A DNA stretch of 10,018 nt from Candidatus Stahliibacteriota bacterium CG08_land_8_20_14_0_20_40_26 (GCA_002774315.1 PEYP01000023.1:1-10018), one strand, 5' to 3'. Positions 1 through 6,519 are shown, numbered from the stretch's first letter. A program made the numbers and translations. Notes: generated from the letters alone by a model not told the origin.

Positions 1-38
1 CCTTCGGTTCACAGAGAAAGACATTTTTATTTTATTCT

Positions 39-60
39 CTGCCTGTCTGCCGACAGGTAG
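39..60. repeat. GC-rich palindromic repeat, copy 1
   Basis: CCTGTC (42-47) pairs with GACAGG (52-57) around the loop TGCC. Outer pairs, including one G-U, extend the stem to nine pairs. The sequence matches the reverse complement of the palindrome near 6230-6250 (shared consensus GCCTGYCTGCCGRYAGGYAG), so the two belong to one family in opposite orientation. Its GC richness stands out in an AT-rich spacer. From memory, such CCTGCCGGCAGG-type palindromes are scattered through genomes of several uncultured phyla; I cannot check that here. Confidence 0.65.
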
Positions 61-225
61 ATGCACTCAAATTTCATCTCCTTAAAGTGTCTTTAAGAGA
101 AATCTTTTCGAGCAATTATATGGAGTTCTTTATTCTAAGAATCCTTTGCTTATTTCAATGATTTCTTAACAAGGACTCTGGATAATCGAGTATATATCAG
201 GAAGTTTGAATATGGAGGACATTCA

Positions 226-254
226 CCCTGTTAGATAGTAAACATCTAACAGGG
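226..254. repeat. 11-bp-stem hairpin repeat, copy 1 (CCCTGTTAGAT)
   Basis: CCCTGTTAGAT (226-236) and ATCTAACAGGG (244-254) are perfect inverted repeats around a 7-base loop. A second copy at 9970-10001 has the same stem apart from one compensatory base-pair change and a 10-base loop. There is no T run directly after the stem, so it is not a classical terminator. It is more likely a dispersed palindromic (REP- or MITE-like) element. Confidence 0.75.
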
Positions 255-284
255 CAAGGAGGCTTTACTCTTTTTAAACAAAAA

Positions 285-302
285 TTCTCTGTGTTCTCTG
301 TG
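285..302. repeat. Tandem TTCTCTGTG repeat
   Basis: Two directly adjacent copies of TTCTCTGTG lie at 285-293 and 294-302. The inverse (CACAGAGAA) occurs at 10-18. Looser relatives (TTTCTCTTA and TTCTCTTCC) occur at 6201-6221 and 6431-6450. The repeat ends 13 bases before the alaS -35 box. It looks like a degenerate dispersed repeat with no clear function. Confidence 0.55.
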
Positions 303-315
303 GTGAGTTTTTTCC

Positions 316-344
316 TTGACAAATAGTGTATTTAGTGGTATAAT
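316..344 (+). promoter_or_regulatory. alaS promoter, perfect sigma70-type consensus
   Basis: TTGACA (316-321) and TATAAT (339-344) are separated by exactly 17 bp. TG at 336-337 adds an extended -10 (TGNTATAAT). Transcription should start near 350-352. That leaves a leader of about 42 bases before the alaS ATG at 393, and most of it is the heptad repeat. A fully consensus promoter suits a housekeeping gene. The secA promoter at 6607-6635 has the same design. Confidence 0.9.
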
Positions 345-352
345 ACTCATAG

Positions 353-387
353 ATTGACAATTGACAATCGAAAATTGAAAATTAAAA
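353..387 (+). repeat. Heptad tandem repeat in the alaS leader
   Basis: Five consecutive 7-base units fill this stretch without gaps, with starts at 353, 360, 367, 374 and 381. The first two are identical (ATTGACA); later ones decay, for example ATTGAAA at 374. The array begins 8 bases after the -10 box, so it makes up most of the untranslated leader. Two units contain the hexamer TTGACA, but no -10 box lies at a usable distance downstream. A similar array follows the secA promoter (6639-6680). Confidence 0.75.
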
Positions 388-392
388 GGTCT

Positions 393-2936
393 ATGCTTAC
401 ATCAAATCAGCTACGCAAACTTTTCATAGAATACTTTACAGAGAAGAAACACACATTCGTTCCATCTTCTTCTCTTGTCCCAAAGGATGACCCCACACTG
501 CTCTTCACATCCGCAGGGATGGTTCAGTTCAAGGCACTCTGGAGGGATGATGTCCCACTTCCTTATAAAAGAGCTGTCAGTATACAGAAATGTCTCAGAG
601 GAAGTGATATAGATGAAGTCAAAGTCACCGGCAAACATCATACATTCTTTGAAATGCTTGGAAATTTTTCTTTTAGTGATTATTTCAAGGAAGAGGCAAT
701 AAAATGGGCATGGGAGTTTATAACTGAAGTGCTAAAGATAGAAAAAGACAAACTATCCGTATCCGTGCATACATCCGATGATAAATCCTATAATATCTGG
801 AAGGATGTTATAGGATTTCCACAGAAGAGGATATTGAGATTGGGTGATGATGACAACTTCTGGAAACCCGCCGGCGGAATGGGCCCCTGTGGTTCCTGTA
901 CAGAGATATTGTATAAAACCTCCAGAGGTCTTCTTGAACTGTGGAATATCGTGTTCCCACAATATAATCAGGATAAATCAGGTAACAGAATACCATTAAA
1001 GAATAGGGGAGTTGATACAGGTATGGGGCTTGAGAGACTTAGTATGGTATGTCAGAAAAAAGAAACTACTTACGAGACCGATCTATTCTGGCCAATTATT
1101 GAAGAGATAGAAGATCTTCTTTCCAACCAATACAAAGACAAAAAGGAGTCCTTTCATATCATTGCTGACCATATAAGAGCACTTGTATTTGCACTCTTTG
1201 AGGGTGTATATCCATCAAATGAGGCAAGAGGATACTTTGTAAGAAAAATACTGCGGAGGGCATTGCTGGAGGGAACCAAATTGGGCGTGAAGAAACCATT
1301 CCTTTTTAACCTTGTGCCTGCGGTTATTGATGTCATGAGGGAACCATATCCGGAACTCCTGAAGAAGAGAGAGAATCTGGCACTTGTAATCAAAAACGAA
1401 GAGGAAAAATTCCTTTCTACCATGAAAGAGGGAACTGCAATACTAGAAAAGGTTATGAAGGAGTTTGGAGGAATTGAACTGCCATCTTACGAAGTCTTCA
1501 GGTTGTATGATACTTACGGTCTGCCACCCGAACTTGCCTGTGAGATTGCAAAGGAAAGAGGATACAGTATTAATATGGAGGAAGTAGAGAAAATTGCCCG
1601 AAGAGAGAAAGAGAAAGCAAGGGTATCCTCTATGTTCAAGGTAGACGCAAAGGAAGAATGGCGGGAATTTATAGCAATTGAAAAGGACGAATTTGTTGGG
1701 TATAGCACACTTACAGCAGAATCAGAGATAGCAAGAGTGAGGAGTGACGGCAATGATGTGAAGCTTATTCTTGTATCTACTCCATTCTATGCAGAATCTG
1801 GTGGTCAAGTGGGAGATACGGGCAGAATATATTCTGATAACTTTGAGATAGAAGTTCTTGATACAAAACTTGAAGCAGGTTTTCATATACACATAGGAAA
1901 GGTAAAAAAAATAGAAAAAAAAGCGGAGATCGAGGGACATGTCGTGTGTGAAGTCAATAAGAAGAGAAGAAAACTCGTCCAGGCAAATCATACCGCAACA
2001 CATCTTCTTCAGTCAGCCCTTCGGCGTATAATAGGTGAACATGTCCGTCAGGAAGGTTCATGGGTGGGCAAAGAGAGATTTAGATTTGATTTTATACACT
2101 TCTCCCGCCTAACCAATGAAGAGAGCAAGAGGGTTGAACAGATGGTAAATGACTGGATACTTGACGACATTCCCGTAAATATAAGATATACTACCTTGGA
2201 AGAGGCCATGAGACTTGGCGCAATTGCATTATTCGGTGAAAAATACAAAGAACCTGTAAGAATGATAGAGATAGATAATGTATCCCTTGAACTCTGTGGT
2301 GGCACACATGTGGGAAGCACAGGAGAAATCGGAGTATTCAAGATAATATCTGAAACGGGAGTGCATACCGGTATCAGAAGGATAGAAGCAATGACATCAA
2401 TGGGAGTTATGACTTTTTTACTGGATTACAAGGCCTTAGTGGATGATGTCAAGGAATCGCTGAAAACAAGCGATATCAAAGCGGGTATAAATAGATTAAT
2501 AAAGGAGAATGAGACGCTCAAAAGAAGGGTTAAAGAACTGCAAAGAACTATGATTAAAGGCGGTGAGAAGATAGAGGACAGATTGAAGACAACTAAGATC
2601 GCGGGAGTTGAATTGATAACAGCATATTTACCCGGACTTAACAGGGAAGATTTAAGAGAATTATGCGATAATATAAGGAGAAAACCGCAAACTGTGTGCG
2701 TAGTCGCAACGAGAAAGGCGAAAAGACCATTATTTGTTGTATCTGTAAGTAACGATGTGAAAGATAGATTTAATGCAGGTAAGATTGCCACATCTCTGGG
2801 AGAACTTGCAGGCGGAGGCGGAGGCGGAAGGCGACACCTTGCTGAAGCGGGCGGAAAACCCAACACTGATGTGGAGGATATACTGACGAAGGTTAAGAGA
2901 ATCGTTGCCAGTTCACAATCACCAACCAGGCAATGA
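393..2936 (+). CDS. alaS: Alanyl-tRNA synthetase
   Basis: This cytoplasmic enzyme joins alanine to tRNA-Ala using ATP and hydrolyses mischarged Ser- or Gly-tRNA-Ala. The 847-residue product is close to the usual 850-880. The class II catalytic core comes first: the LVPKDDPTLLFTSAGM region near residue 30, the motif 2 region with KHHTFFEMLGN (81-91) and motif 3 GVDTGMGLERL (206-216). The editing domain carries its expected zinc ligands, H533 and H537 (HTATH) and C635 and H639 (CGGTH). A coiled-coil stretch follows near 700-730, then the glycine-rich C-Ala segment (six Gly from residue 807). The usual GPCGPC-S/T-E motif reads GPCGSCTE here, and the linker after it is shorter than in E. coli. 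I chose ATG 393 because the family N-terminus begins there; an in-frame TTG at 354 lies inside the heptad repeat and only about 3 bases from the predicted transcript start. The Shine-Dalgarno is weak (AAAAGG at 384-389, close to the ATG). Confidence 0.98.
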   Translation: MLTSNQLRKLFIEYFTEKKHTFVPSSSLVPKDDPTLLFTSAGMVQFKALWRDDVPLPYKRAVSIQKCLRGSDIDEVKVTGKHHTFFEMLGNFSFSDYFKEEAIKWAWEFITEVLKIEKDKLSVSVHTSDDKSYNIWKDVIGFPQKRILRLGDDDNFWKPAGGMGPCGSCTEILYKTSRGLLELWNIVFPQYNQDKSGNRIPLKNRGVDTGMGLERLSMVCQKKETTYETDLFWPIIEEIEDLLSNQYKDKKESFHIIADHIRALVFALFEGVYPSNEARGYFVRKILRRALLEGTKLGVKKPFLFNLVPAVIDVMREPYPELLKKRENLALVIKNEEEKFLSTMKEGTAILEKVMKEFGGIELPSYEVFRLYDTYGLPPELACEIAKERGYSINMEEVEKIARREKEKARVSSMFKVDAKEEWREFIAIEKDEFVGYSTLTAESEIARVRSDGNDVKLILVSTPFYAESGGQVGDTGRIYSDNFEIEVLDTKLEAGFHIHIGKVKKIEKKAEIEGHVVCEVNKKRRKLVQANHTATHLLQSALRRIIGEHVRQEGSWVGKERFRFDFIHFSRLTNEESKRVEQMVNDWILDDIPVNIRYTTLEEAMRLGAIALFGEKYKEPVRMIEIDNVSLELCGGTHVGSTGEIGVFKIISETGVHTGIRRIEAMTSMGVMTFLLDYKALVDDVKESLKTSDIKAGINRLIKENETLKRRVKELQRTMIKGGEKIEDRLKTTKIAGVELITAYLPGLNREDLRELCDNIRRKPQTVCVVATRKAKRPLFVVSVSNDVKDRFNAGKIATSLGELAGGGGGGRRHLAEAGGKPNTDVEDILTKVKRIVASSQSPTRQ

Positions 2937-2951
2937 TCATTCTAAAATATG

Positions 2952-2989
2952 CGCTAACAACACCGAAGTCACATAATGGTTAGCGGTGT
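2952..2989. repeat. Overlapping inverted repeats after alaS
   Basis: CGCTAAC (2952-2958) is complementary to GTTAGCG (2979-2985). ACACCG (2960-2965) is complementary to CGGTGT (2984-2989). The right arms share bases, so only one of the two stems can form fully at a time. An A run, not a T run, follows, so it does not look like an intrinsic terminator for alaS. The GTTAG core resembles the hairpins at 226-254 and 9970-10001. Confidence 0.45.
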
Positions 2990-3004
2990 CCGATAAAAAA
3001 AAGC

Positions 3005-3094
3005 AAGGAGAAATGGGGAAAGCAGGAAGGGGAGAAGATTTTTAAAATTTCATAGGTCCATATCTACCTGTCTCCCCATTCTCCCTTTCTCCTT
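3005..3094. repeat. Purine/pyrimidine inverted repeat before the PBP gene
   Basis: AAGGAGAAA (3005-3013) pairs with TTTCTCCTT (3086-3094), and GGGGAGA (3029-3035) with TCTCCCC (3071-3077). The left arm is almost all purine and the right arm almost all pyrimidine. Between the paired blocks the match is only partial. If read through from alaS, the transcript would carry a long imperfect stem ending about 25 bases before the PBP start. No T run follows, so termination is not indicated. No promoter boxes are visible in 2937-3113. Confidence 0.5.
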
Positions 3095-3119
3095 ATGGAT
3101 TTTTCACCTGATAGTGATT

Positions 3120-5135
3120 ATGATTAGTCGAAAAACTATACTTAGTATTTTTATCACAGTGCTTGCCATAAATGTGCTTGGGTTAGGTGCGTTTGTAGGA
3201 GTATTCCGCACCTTACAAAAGACGCTTCCAGCACTTGAAGCAATAGAGAGATATACTCCCCCTCTTGTTACTTATGTATATGATGGGAATGGTGAAGTGA
3301 TAGCAGAGTTTTACGATGAGATGAGGATACCTGTTAAATTGGAGGATGTTCCTTCAATAGTCAAAAAGACAACCATTGCTGTGGAGGATAGAAAGTTTTA
3401 TTCACATTGGGGCATCAATCCGTTTGCAATAGGAAGGGCATTCGTTACAAATATACTTGCAAGGAAGAGAGTTCAGGGGGGGTCCACGATAACCCAGCAA
3501 CTTGCAAGGAGTATGTTCTTAAGCCTCGAGCGCACATATATCAGGAAATTAAAAGAACTCATTCTAACGATAAGCATAGAACACACATACTCAAAAGACG
3601 AGATACTTGAGATGTATCTCAACGAAATCTATTATGGAAATGGATGTTATGGAATAGAATCAGCCTCAAGGAGATTCTTCGGAAAGAGTATAAGGGATAT
3701 TACCCTGTCTGAATCTGCACTCCTTGTAGGATTACCACGGTCTCCTTTCTATTATGACCCATTTAAATATCCTGAAAATGCGCTACAAAGGAGGGCAGTC
3801 GTATTAGAAATTATAAAGGAGAGAGGTATAGTGGATGCAATAGAGATAGAGAGGTTGAAGAACTCGCCACTTGGGGTAGGTACAGGGTATGACAAATATT
3901 CAAAGGTTGGACCTTATACAATAGAGGAGATAAGAAGACAGGTTGGGGAAAAATTTGGCAGCGACATGTTTTATCATGGTGGAGCCTTCATATATACCTA
4001 TATTGACAAAAAGATGCAGGAAATTGCTGACGAGGTGGTAATTGATCAGATCAAAAAGCTGGAGGAGATATATAAGATAGAGAGTGATTCTTCTAACCCT
4101 CTTCAGGTTGCATTGTTTGCTATGGACCCACGCACTGGAAGGATAAAAGCAATCGTGGGCGGGAGGGACTTCCGGCTTTCACAGTTCAATCGGGCTACAC
4201 AGGCATACCGACAACCGGGTTCTGCATTCAAACCGTTTCTTTATACGGCAGCAGTTGACAAAGGATACCCCCCCACATATAAGCTTCTCGATCAGCCGAT
4301 CGTGATAGAAGTTCAGGGTACCATATATAGTCCTTCGAATTATGATGACACATTCCGTGGAAGTATCTGTTTAAGGGATGCAATTGCGTTTTCAAGAAAT
4401 CTTGCCTCTGTTAGGCTCATACTGGATATAAGTCCTGAAACCGCTGTAAAATATGCAAGGATGATGGGGATAAAAACAAAGCTTATACCTGTAATCTCAC
4501 TTGCACTGGGTTCAAATTCGGTAACTTTACAGGAGATGGTTACAGGATACGCTACAATTGCAAACGGAGGGTATAGAGTGAGCCCATACCTCATAGAGAA
4601 GATTGTCAACCAGCAAGGTGATGTATTGTATGAGGCAAGGCCTTATGAAGAGCGGGTTTTAAAAGAGGAGACGGCATATATTATGACATCGCTTCTTGAG
4701 AGTGTTGCGGATTATGGCACAGGGGCGGGGATGAGGAGGATGGGATTTCTAAGACCGGCTGCTGGTAAAACGGGGACAACCGACGAATGGAAAGACGCCT
4801 GGTTTATTGGGTTTACACCTGAACTTATTTGCGGTGTATGGCTTGGATACGACACACCTGACACTATTATGAAAGGAGGAACAGGAGCAGTGCTTGCATT
4901 GCCAATATGGACAGAGTTTATGAAAAGAGCACTTTCTGACAAGCCTGTGAGTAATTTTATTATGCCCTCCGGGGTAGTGAAACGCACAGTATGTAAAGAA
5001 TCTGGTCTTCTTCCTATTGAAGGGTGTAAGGAACTTATAGAAGAGGTTTTTATTAGAGGAACAGAACCAAAAACAACTTGTGATATCCATTCTTCTAAGA
5101 AAGAATTTGATTTCAGAAGATTGGATGCAGAGTGA
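3120..5135 (+). CDS. mrcA: Class A penicillin-binding protein (PBP1A type)
   Basis: This bifunctional enzyme polymerises lipid II into glycan strands and cross-links the stem peptides. It is anchored in the inner membrane and acts in the periplasm. The 671-residue product starts with a signal anchor (hydrophobic, about 6-29). The GT51 glycosyltransferase domain follows, with VEDRKFYSHWG (catalytic Glu at residue 89), QGGSTITQQLAR and the EMYLNEIYYG region. The transpeptidase domain has SAFK (S368, K371), SRN (425-427) and KTGTT (from K550). The Cys-containing tail (VCKESGLLP...GC...C) is common in this family. All active-site motifs are intact. The start is uncertain by two codons: GTG at 3114 is also in frame, and neither has a clear Shine-Dalgarno. 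The gene lies 183 bp after alaS in the same direction with no visible promoter, so read-through is likely. Its last 23 bp overlap the end of the minus-strand gene. Assignment to PBP1A rather than another class A PBP rests on overall organisation. Confidence 0.95.
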   Translation: MISRKTILSIFITVLAINVLGLGAFVGVFRTLQKTLPALEAIERYTPPLVTYVYDGNGEVIAEFYDEMRIPVKLEDVPSIVKKTTIAVEDRKFYSHWGINPFAIGRAFVTNILARKRVQGGSTITQQLARSMFLSLERTYIRKLKELILTISIEHTYSKDEILEMYLNEIYYGNGCYGIESASRRFFGKSIRDITLSESALLVGLPRSPFYYDPFKYPENALQRRAVVLEIIKERGIVDAIEIERLKNSPLGVGTGYDKYSKVGPYTIEEIRRQVGEKFGSDMFYHGGAFIYTYIDKKMQEIADEVVIDQIKKLEEIYKIESDSSNPLQVALFAMDPRTGRIKAIVGGRDFRLSQFNRATQAYRQPGSAFKPFLYTAAVDKGYPPTYKLLDQPIVIEVQGTIYSPSNYDDTFRGSICLRDAIAFSRNLASVRLILDISPETAVKYARMMGIKTKLIPVISLALGSNSVTLQEMVTGYATIANGGYRVSPYLIEKIVNQQGDVLYEARPYEERVLKEETAYIMTSLLESVADYGTGAGMRRMGFLRPAAGKTGTTDEWKDAWFIGFTPELICGVWLGYDTPDTIMKGGTGAVLALPIWTEFMKRALSDKPVSNFIMPSGVVKRTVCKESGLLPIEGCKELIEEVFIRGTEPKTTCDIHSSKKEFDFRRLDAE

Positions 5136-6162
5136 TATCCCCTATATTCCTTCCAAATGCGTTCTTTCCACATCTTATTTTCTTGCCGACAACAATAGCA
5201 TGCTGACTTTTCGTTATAATTCTCCCTTCTTTTGTAATGTATTCTACTTTCTGTTGTTTTTTTGAGATACCCCACAGATAGGGAAATAATCCTGTTGCCT
5301 TGAGAGCACAGAGAAAATAATCTTCAGTGCGTTTCATATTCTCTTGTATTTTCTCTGTGCTCCAAGAAGACGGAGGCCTCATACCAGGAGAGAGGGCATA
5401 TATATTTCCTACATCAATTGAGGTAACATCCGAGACCGAGAAAAAGGGTTTTACTTCTATTAGACTGCTTCTGAACAACCTACATCCGCAATCCCTCATC
5501 TTTTTCACCGCCTCTGCCTGCCATCCCGGGCAGAGTGGTACTCCATCTTTATTGGTTAAGCTTAGATCCGCAGGGTGTGTATCGTCTATAAGCCTTTTTT
5601 CTTCTTTAAGGAAGGTATACATCACAGGGAAATTATATCCCCTTAGGGATATCAGATCGGGCAGTTCAGTAGATTTTTCTATTCTATCTCGTAATGCTTT
5701 GTCAAACTCTGTTCTTATATTGAAGTTTTGACCTATTGATTTTCCTGATATAAAAAGACTTGTCTCCCTTATAGGATTTTTTGATGTAGGGTCGTAATTT
5801 TCTCTGTACCATGAAGAAAAATCCAATTCTGCGAGAGGAAGTCCAAATTCATCTGCAACCTCACCTGCCCTGCTTTTTGTACTATTCGTGACGATGAGTG
5901 TATATCTCACTGGTGACCATCCCAGTTCCTTTTCAATCTCTTTTGCAACGTATATTTCGTATCTTCCTGTAGAGAAGCTTCCGGAGCCAAAGACAGCGCA
6001 GGTTAAAGGTTCATCATCAAACTCATAAAGTGGCAGAAACTCGTCTTTCCATACATCTTGTAGTCTTCTTTTTAGTTCCCTCGGGGTATTGTGTCTCCAT
6101 ATCATGAGGGCGGTCTTTATTATTTTTTCTGTGCGCGACTTAGATATAGCAGATATATTCAT
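5113..6162 (-). CDS. Divergent PurN-like formyltransferase-fold protein, function unknown
   Basis: The product is 349 residues, soluble, with no signal peptide or membrane segment. I do not recognise it as a characterised protein. Segments follow the order of glycinamide ribonucleotide formyltransferase (PurN): a glycine-rich loop after a beta strand (CAVFGSGSFSTG, 55-66), LIVTNSTKSRAGEVADEFGLP (89-109, like the PurN 'visNr...a...gip' strand-helix), then PDLISLRGYNFPV (168-180) leading into DDTHPADLS (193-201). These resemble 'D-lvvLaGfmril...NIHPSLLP'. H196 matches the catalytic His of PurN, and D250 in SIDVGN may match the catalytic Asp (LDGG). The catalytic Asn appears changed (DTHP for NIHP). 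PurN is about 200 residues, so there are extensions: about 50 residues at the N-terminus, an insertion near 120-165 and about 90 at the C-terminus. No purine genes are nearby. Coding is supported by one long intact frame with no competing long frame on either strand. ATG 6162 has no Shine-Dalgarno; a TATAAT box 11 bases upstream would give a near-leaderless transcript. Confidence 0.85.
   Translation of the reverse strand: MNISAISKSRTEKIIKTALMIWRHNTPRELKRRLQDVWKDEFLPLYEFDDEPLTCAVFGSGSFSTGRYEIYVAKEIEKELGWSPVRYTLIVTNSTKSRAGEVADEFGLPLAELDFSSWYRENYDPTSKNPIRETSLFISGKSIGQNFNIRTEFDKALRDRIEKSTELPDLISLRGYNFPVMYTFLKEEKRLIDDTHPADLSLTNKDGVPLCPGWQAEAVKKMRDCGCRLFRSSLIEVKPFFSVSDVTSIDVGNIYALSPGMRPPSSWSTEKIQENMKRTEDYFLCALKATGLFPYLWGISKKQQKVEYITKEGRIITKSQHAIVVGKKIRCGKNAFGRNIGDITLHPIF
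5304..5362. repeat. 16-bp perfect inverted repeat inside the minus-strand gene
   Basis: The 16 bases at 5304-5319 (beginning GAGCACAGAG) are the exact reverse complement of 5347-5362. The arms are 27 bp apart. They encode residues around WSTEKI (267-272) and DYFLCAL (281-287) of the minus-strand protein. The arms carry CACAGAGAAA, also present at 10-19, which suggests a link to the dispersed CACAGAGAA/TTCTCTGTG repeats. The mRNA could fold into a strong hairpin here. Confidence 0.7.
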
Positions 6163-6173
6163 ATTTTTAGGTG

Positions 6174-6179
6174 ATTATA
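6174..6179 (-). promoter_or_regulatory. Candidate -10 box close to the minus-strand gene
   Basis: On the minus strand this reads TATAAT. It would place the transcript start about 5 bases before ATG 6162, giving a nearly leaderless mRNA. That would fit the missing Shine-Dalgarno. There is no recognisable -35 box at 16-18 bp. The upstream promoter at 6491-6519 is the alternative. Confidence 0.35.
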
Positions 6180-6200
6180 AAACATTTGACACTAAACTTT

Positions 6201-6221
6201 ATTTCTCTTATATTCTCTTCC
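6201..6221. repeat. Direct repeat, copy 1 (ATTTCTCTTA / TTCTCTTCC)
   Basis: ATTTCTCTTA followed by TTCTCTTCC recurs almost unchanged at 6431-6450, differing by one inserted base and one substitution. The pair flanks about 210 bp that contain the GC-rich palindrome and the multi-hairpin element. The sequence resembles the TTCTCTGTG repeat at 285-302. Confidence 0.55.
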
Positions 6222-6229
6222 CTGACTGC

Positions 6230-6261
6230 CCTGCCTACCGGCAGGCAGGCATCAGGCAGGC
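6230..6261. repeat. GC-rich palindromic repeat, copy 2
   Basis: CCTGCCT (6230-6236) pairs with AGGCAGG (6243-6249) around the loop ACCGGC. A further GGCAGG unit follows at 6255-6260. On the minus strand it matches the repeat at 39-60. It lies in the possible leader of the minus-strand gene, about 70 bp before its start codon. Confidence 0.65.
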
Positions 6262-6294
6262 AATCCCTGTTTATTTTTTCTTTAATCTGGAGTT

Positions 6295-6363
6295 AATCCG
6301 TAAGGATTTGGAATTCACCCGTAAGGGTTTTATATAAAAGGCTTACGCCTTAATTCCAATCCG
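6295..6363. repeat. Compact multi-hairpin element with GTAA loops
   Basis: Three short palindromes follow each other. AATCC-GTAA-GGATT is at 6295-6308 and ACCC-GTAA-GGGT at 6317-6328. AAGGC-TTAC-GCCTT is at 6338-6351 and shows a GTAA loop on the other strand. The last two are enclosed by a perfect 8-bp stem, TTGGAATT (6308-6315) with AATTCCAA (6352-6359). That stem can extend to GGATT/AATCC (6304-6308 with 6359-6363) if one T is bulged. The self-complementary 12-mer TTTTATATAAAA (6328-6339) sits between the two inner hairpins. As RNA, GTAA is a GNRA-type tetraloop. It could be a structured RNA element or a mobile palindromic element; it matches no riboswitch I know. Confidence 0.65.
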
Positions 6364-6430
6364 TTGTTCTTATTCTTTTTTCAACAGGGAACTGAAGAGA
6401 CTATAAGAGTTTTTTTTCAAACATATTTTT

Positions 6431-6450
6431 ATTTCTCTTAGTTCTCTTCC
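6431..6450. repeat. Direct repeat, copy 2
   Basis: ATTTCTCTTA (6431-6440) followed by GTTCTCTTCC is the partner of the copy at 6201-6221. It may mark the other edge of an inserted or duplicated segment. Confidence 0.55.
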
Positions 6451-6490
6451 AATCCCAATTGCCTTTAAAGTCTAATGTTTGCCTGTTTTT

Positions 6491-6519
6491 ATTATAACAT
6501 AAAAAATGATAGAATGCAA
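6491..6519 (-). promoter_or_regulatory. Candidate minus-strand promoter with extended -10
   Basis: Read on the minus strand, TTGCAT (6519-6514) and TATAAT (6496-6491) are 17 bp apart, with TG two positions before the -10 box. The -35 matches consensus at four of six bases. Transcription would start near 6484 and run toward the gene starting at 6162. The leader would be about 320 bases and would contain the multi-hairpin element and the GC-rich palindrome. A separate small RNA is also possible. Confidence 0.55.

Larger units (their letters stand above)
1..315. other. Repeat-rich intergenic region upstream of alaS
   Basis: I see no convincing gene here. The stretch holds the motif CACAGAGAA at 10-18, a GC-rich palindrome at 39-60, and an AT-rich hairpin at 77-100 (CTTAAAG at 81-87 against CTTTAAG at 91-97, extended by TCT/AGA around a bulged C80). 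It also holds a perfect 11-bp-stem hairpin at 226-254 and a tandem 9-mer at 285-302. The 77-100 hairpin is followed a few bases later by a short T-rich stretch (105-108). It could be a weak terminator for a gene left of the window, but it is not GC-rich and the T run is short. The rest looks like decayed repeat sequence. Confidence 0.6.

Noticed and set aside
212..238. Eight-codon reading frame (MEDIHPVR) with an AGGAAG seven bases upstream, a possible alaS leader peptide
   Set aside because: It lies upstream of the clear alaS promoter and runs into the dispersed hairpin repeat, so it is probably chance.
256..262. Perfect Shine-Dalgarno-like AAGGAGG
   Set aside because: No start codon lies at a suitable distance downstream.
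354..392. In-frame TTG upstream start for alaS, adding 13 residues
   Set aside because: It lies inside the heptad repeat and about 3 bases from the predicted transcript start, and the extra residues are not part of the family N-terminus.
2426..2866. 146-codon open frame on - inside alaS
   Set aside because: It is a shadow of the conserved C-terminal part of AlaRS, giving low-complexity Pro/Ser/Leu sequence.
5327..5731. 134-codon open frame on + opposite the PurN-like gene
   Set aside because: The minus frame is longer, intact and has recognisable fold motifs; the + frame has no start context or family resemblance.
6089..6337. 82-codon open frame on + across the start of the minus-strand gene
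   Set aside because: It reads through the GC-rich palindrome and an AT-rich spacer, with no start context or family resemblance.
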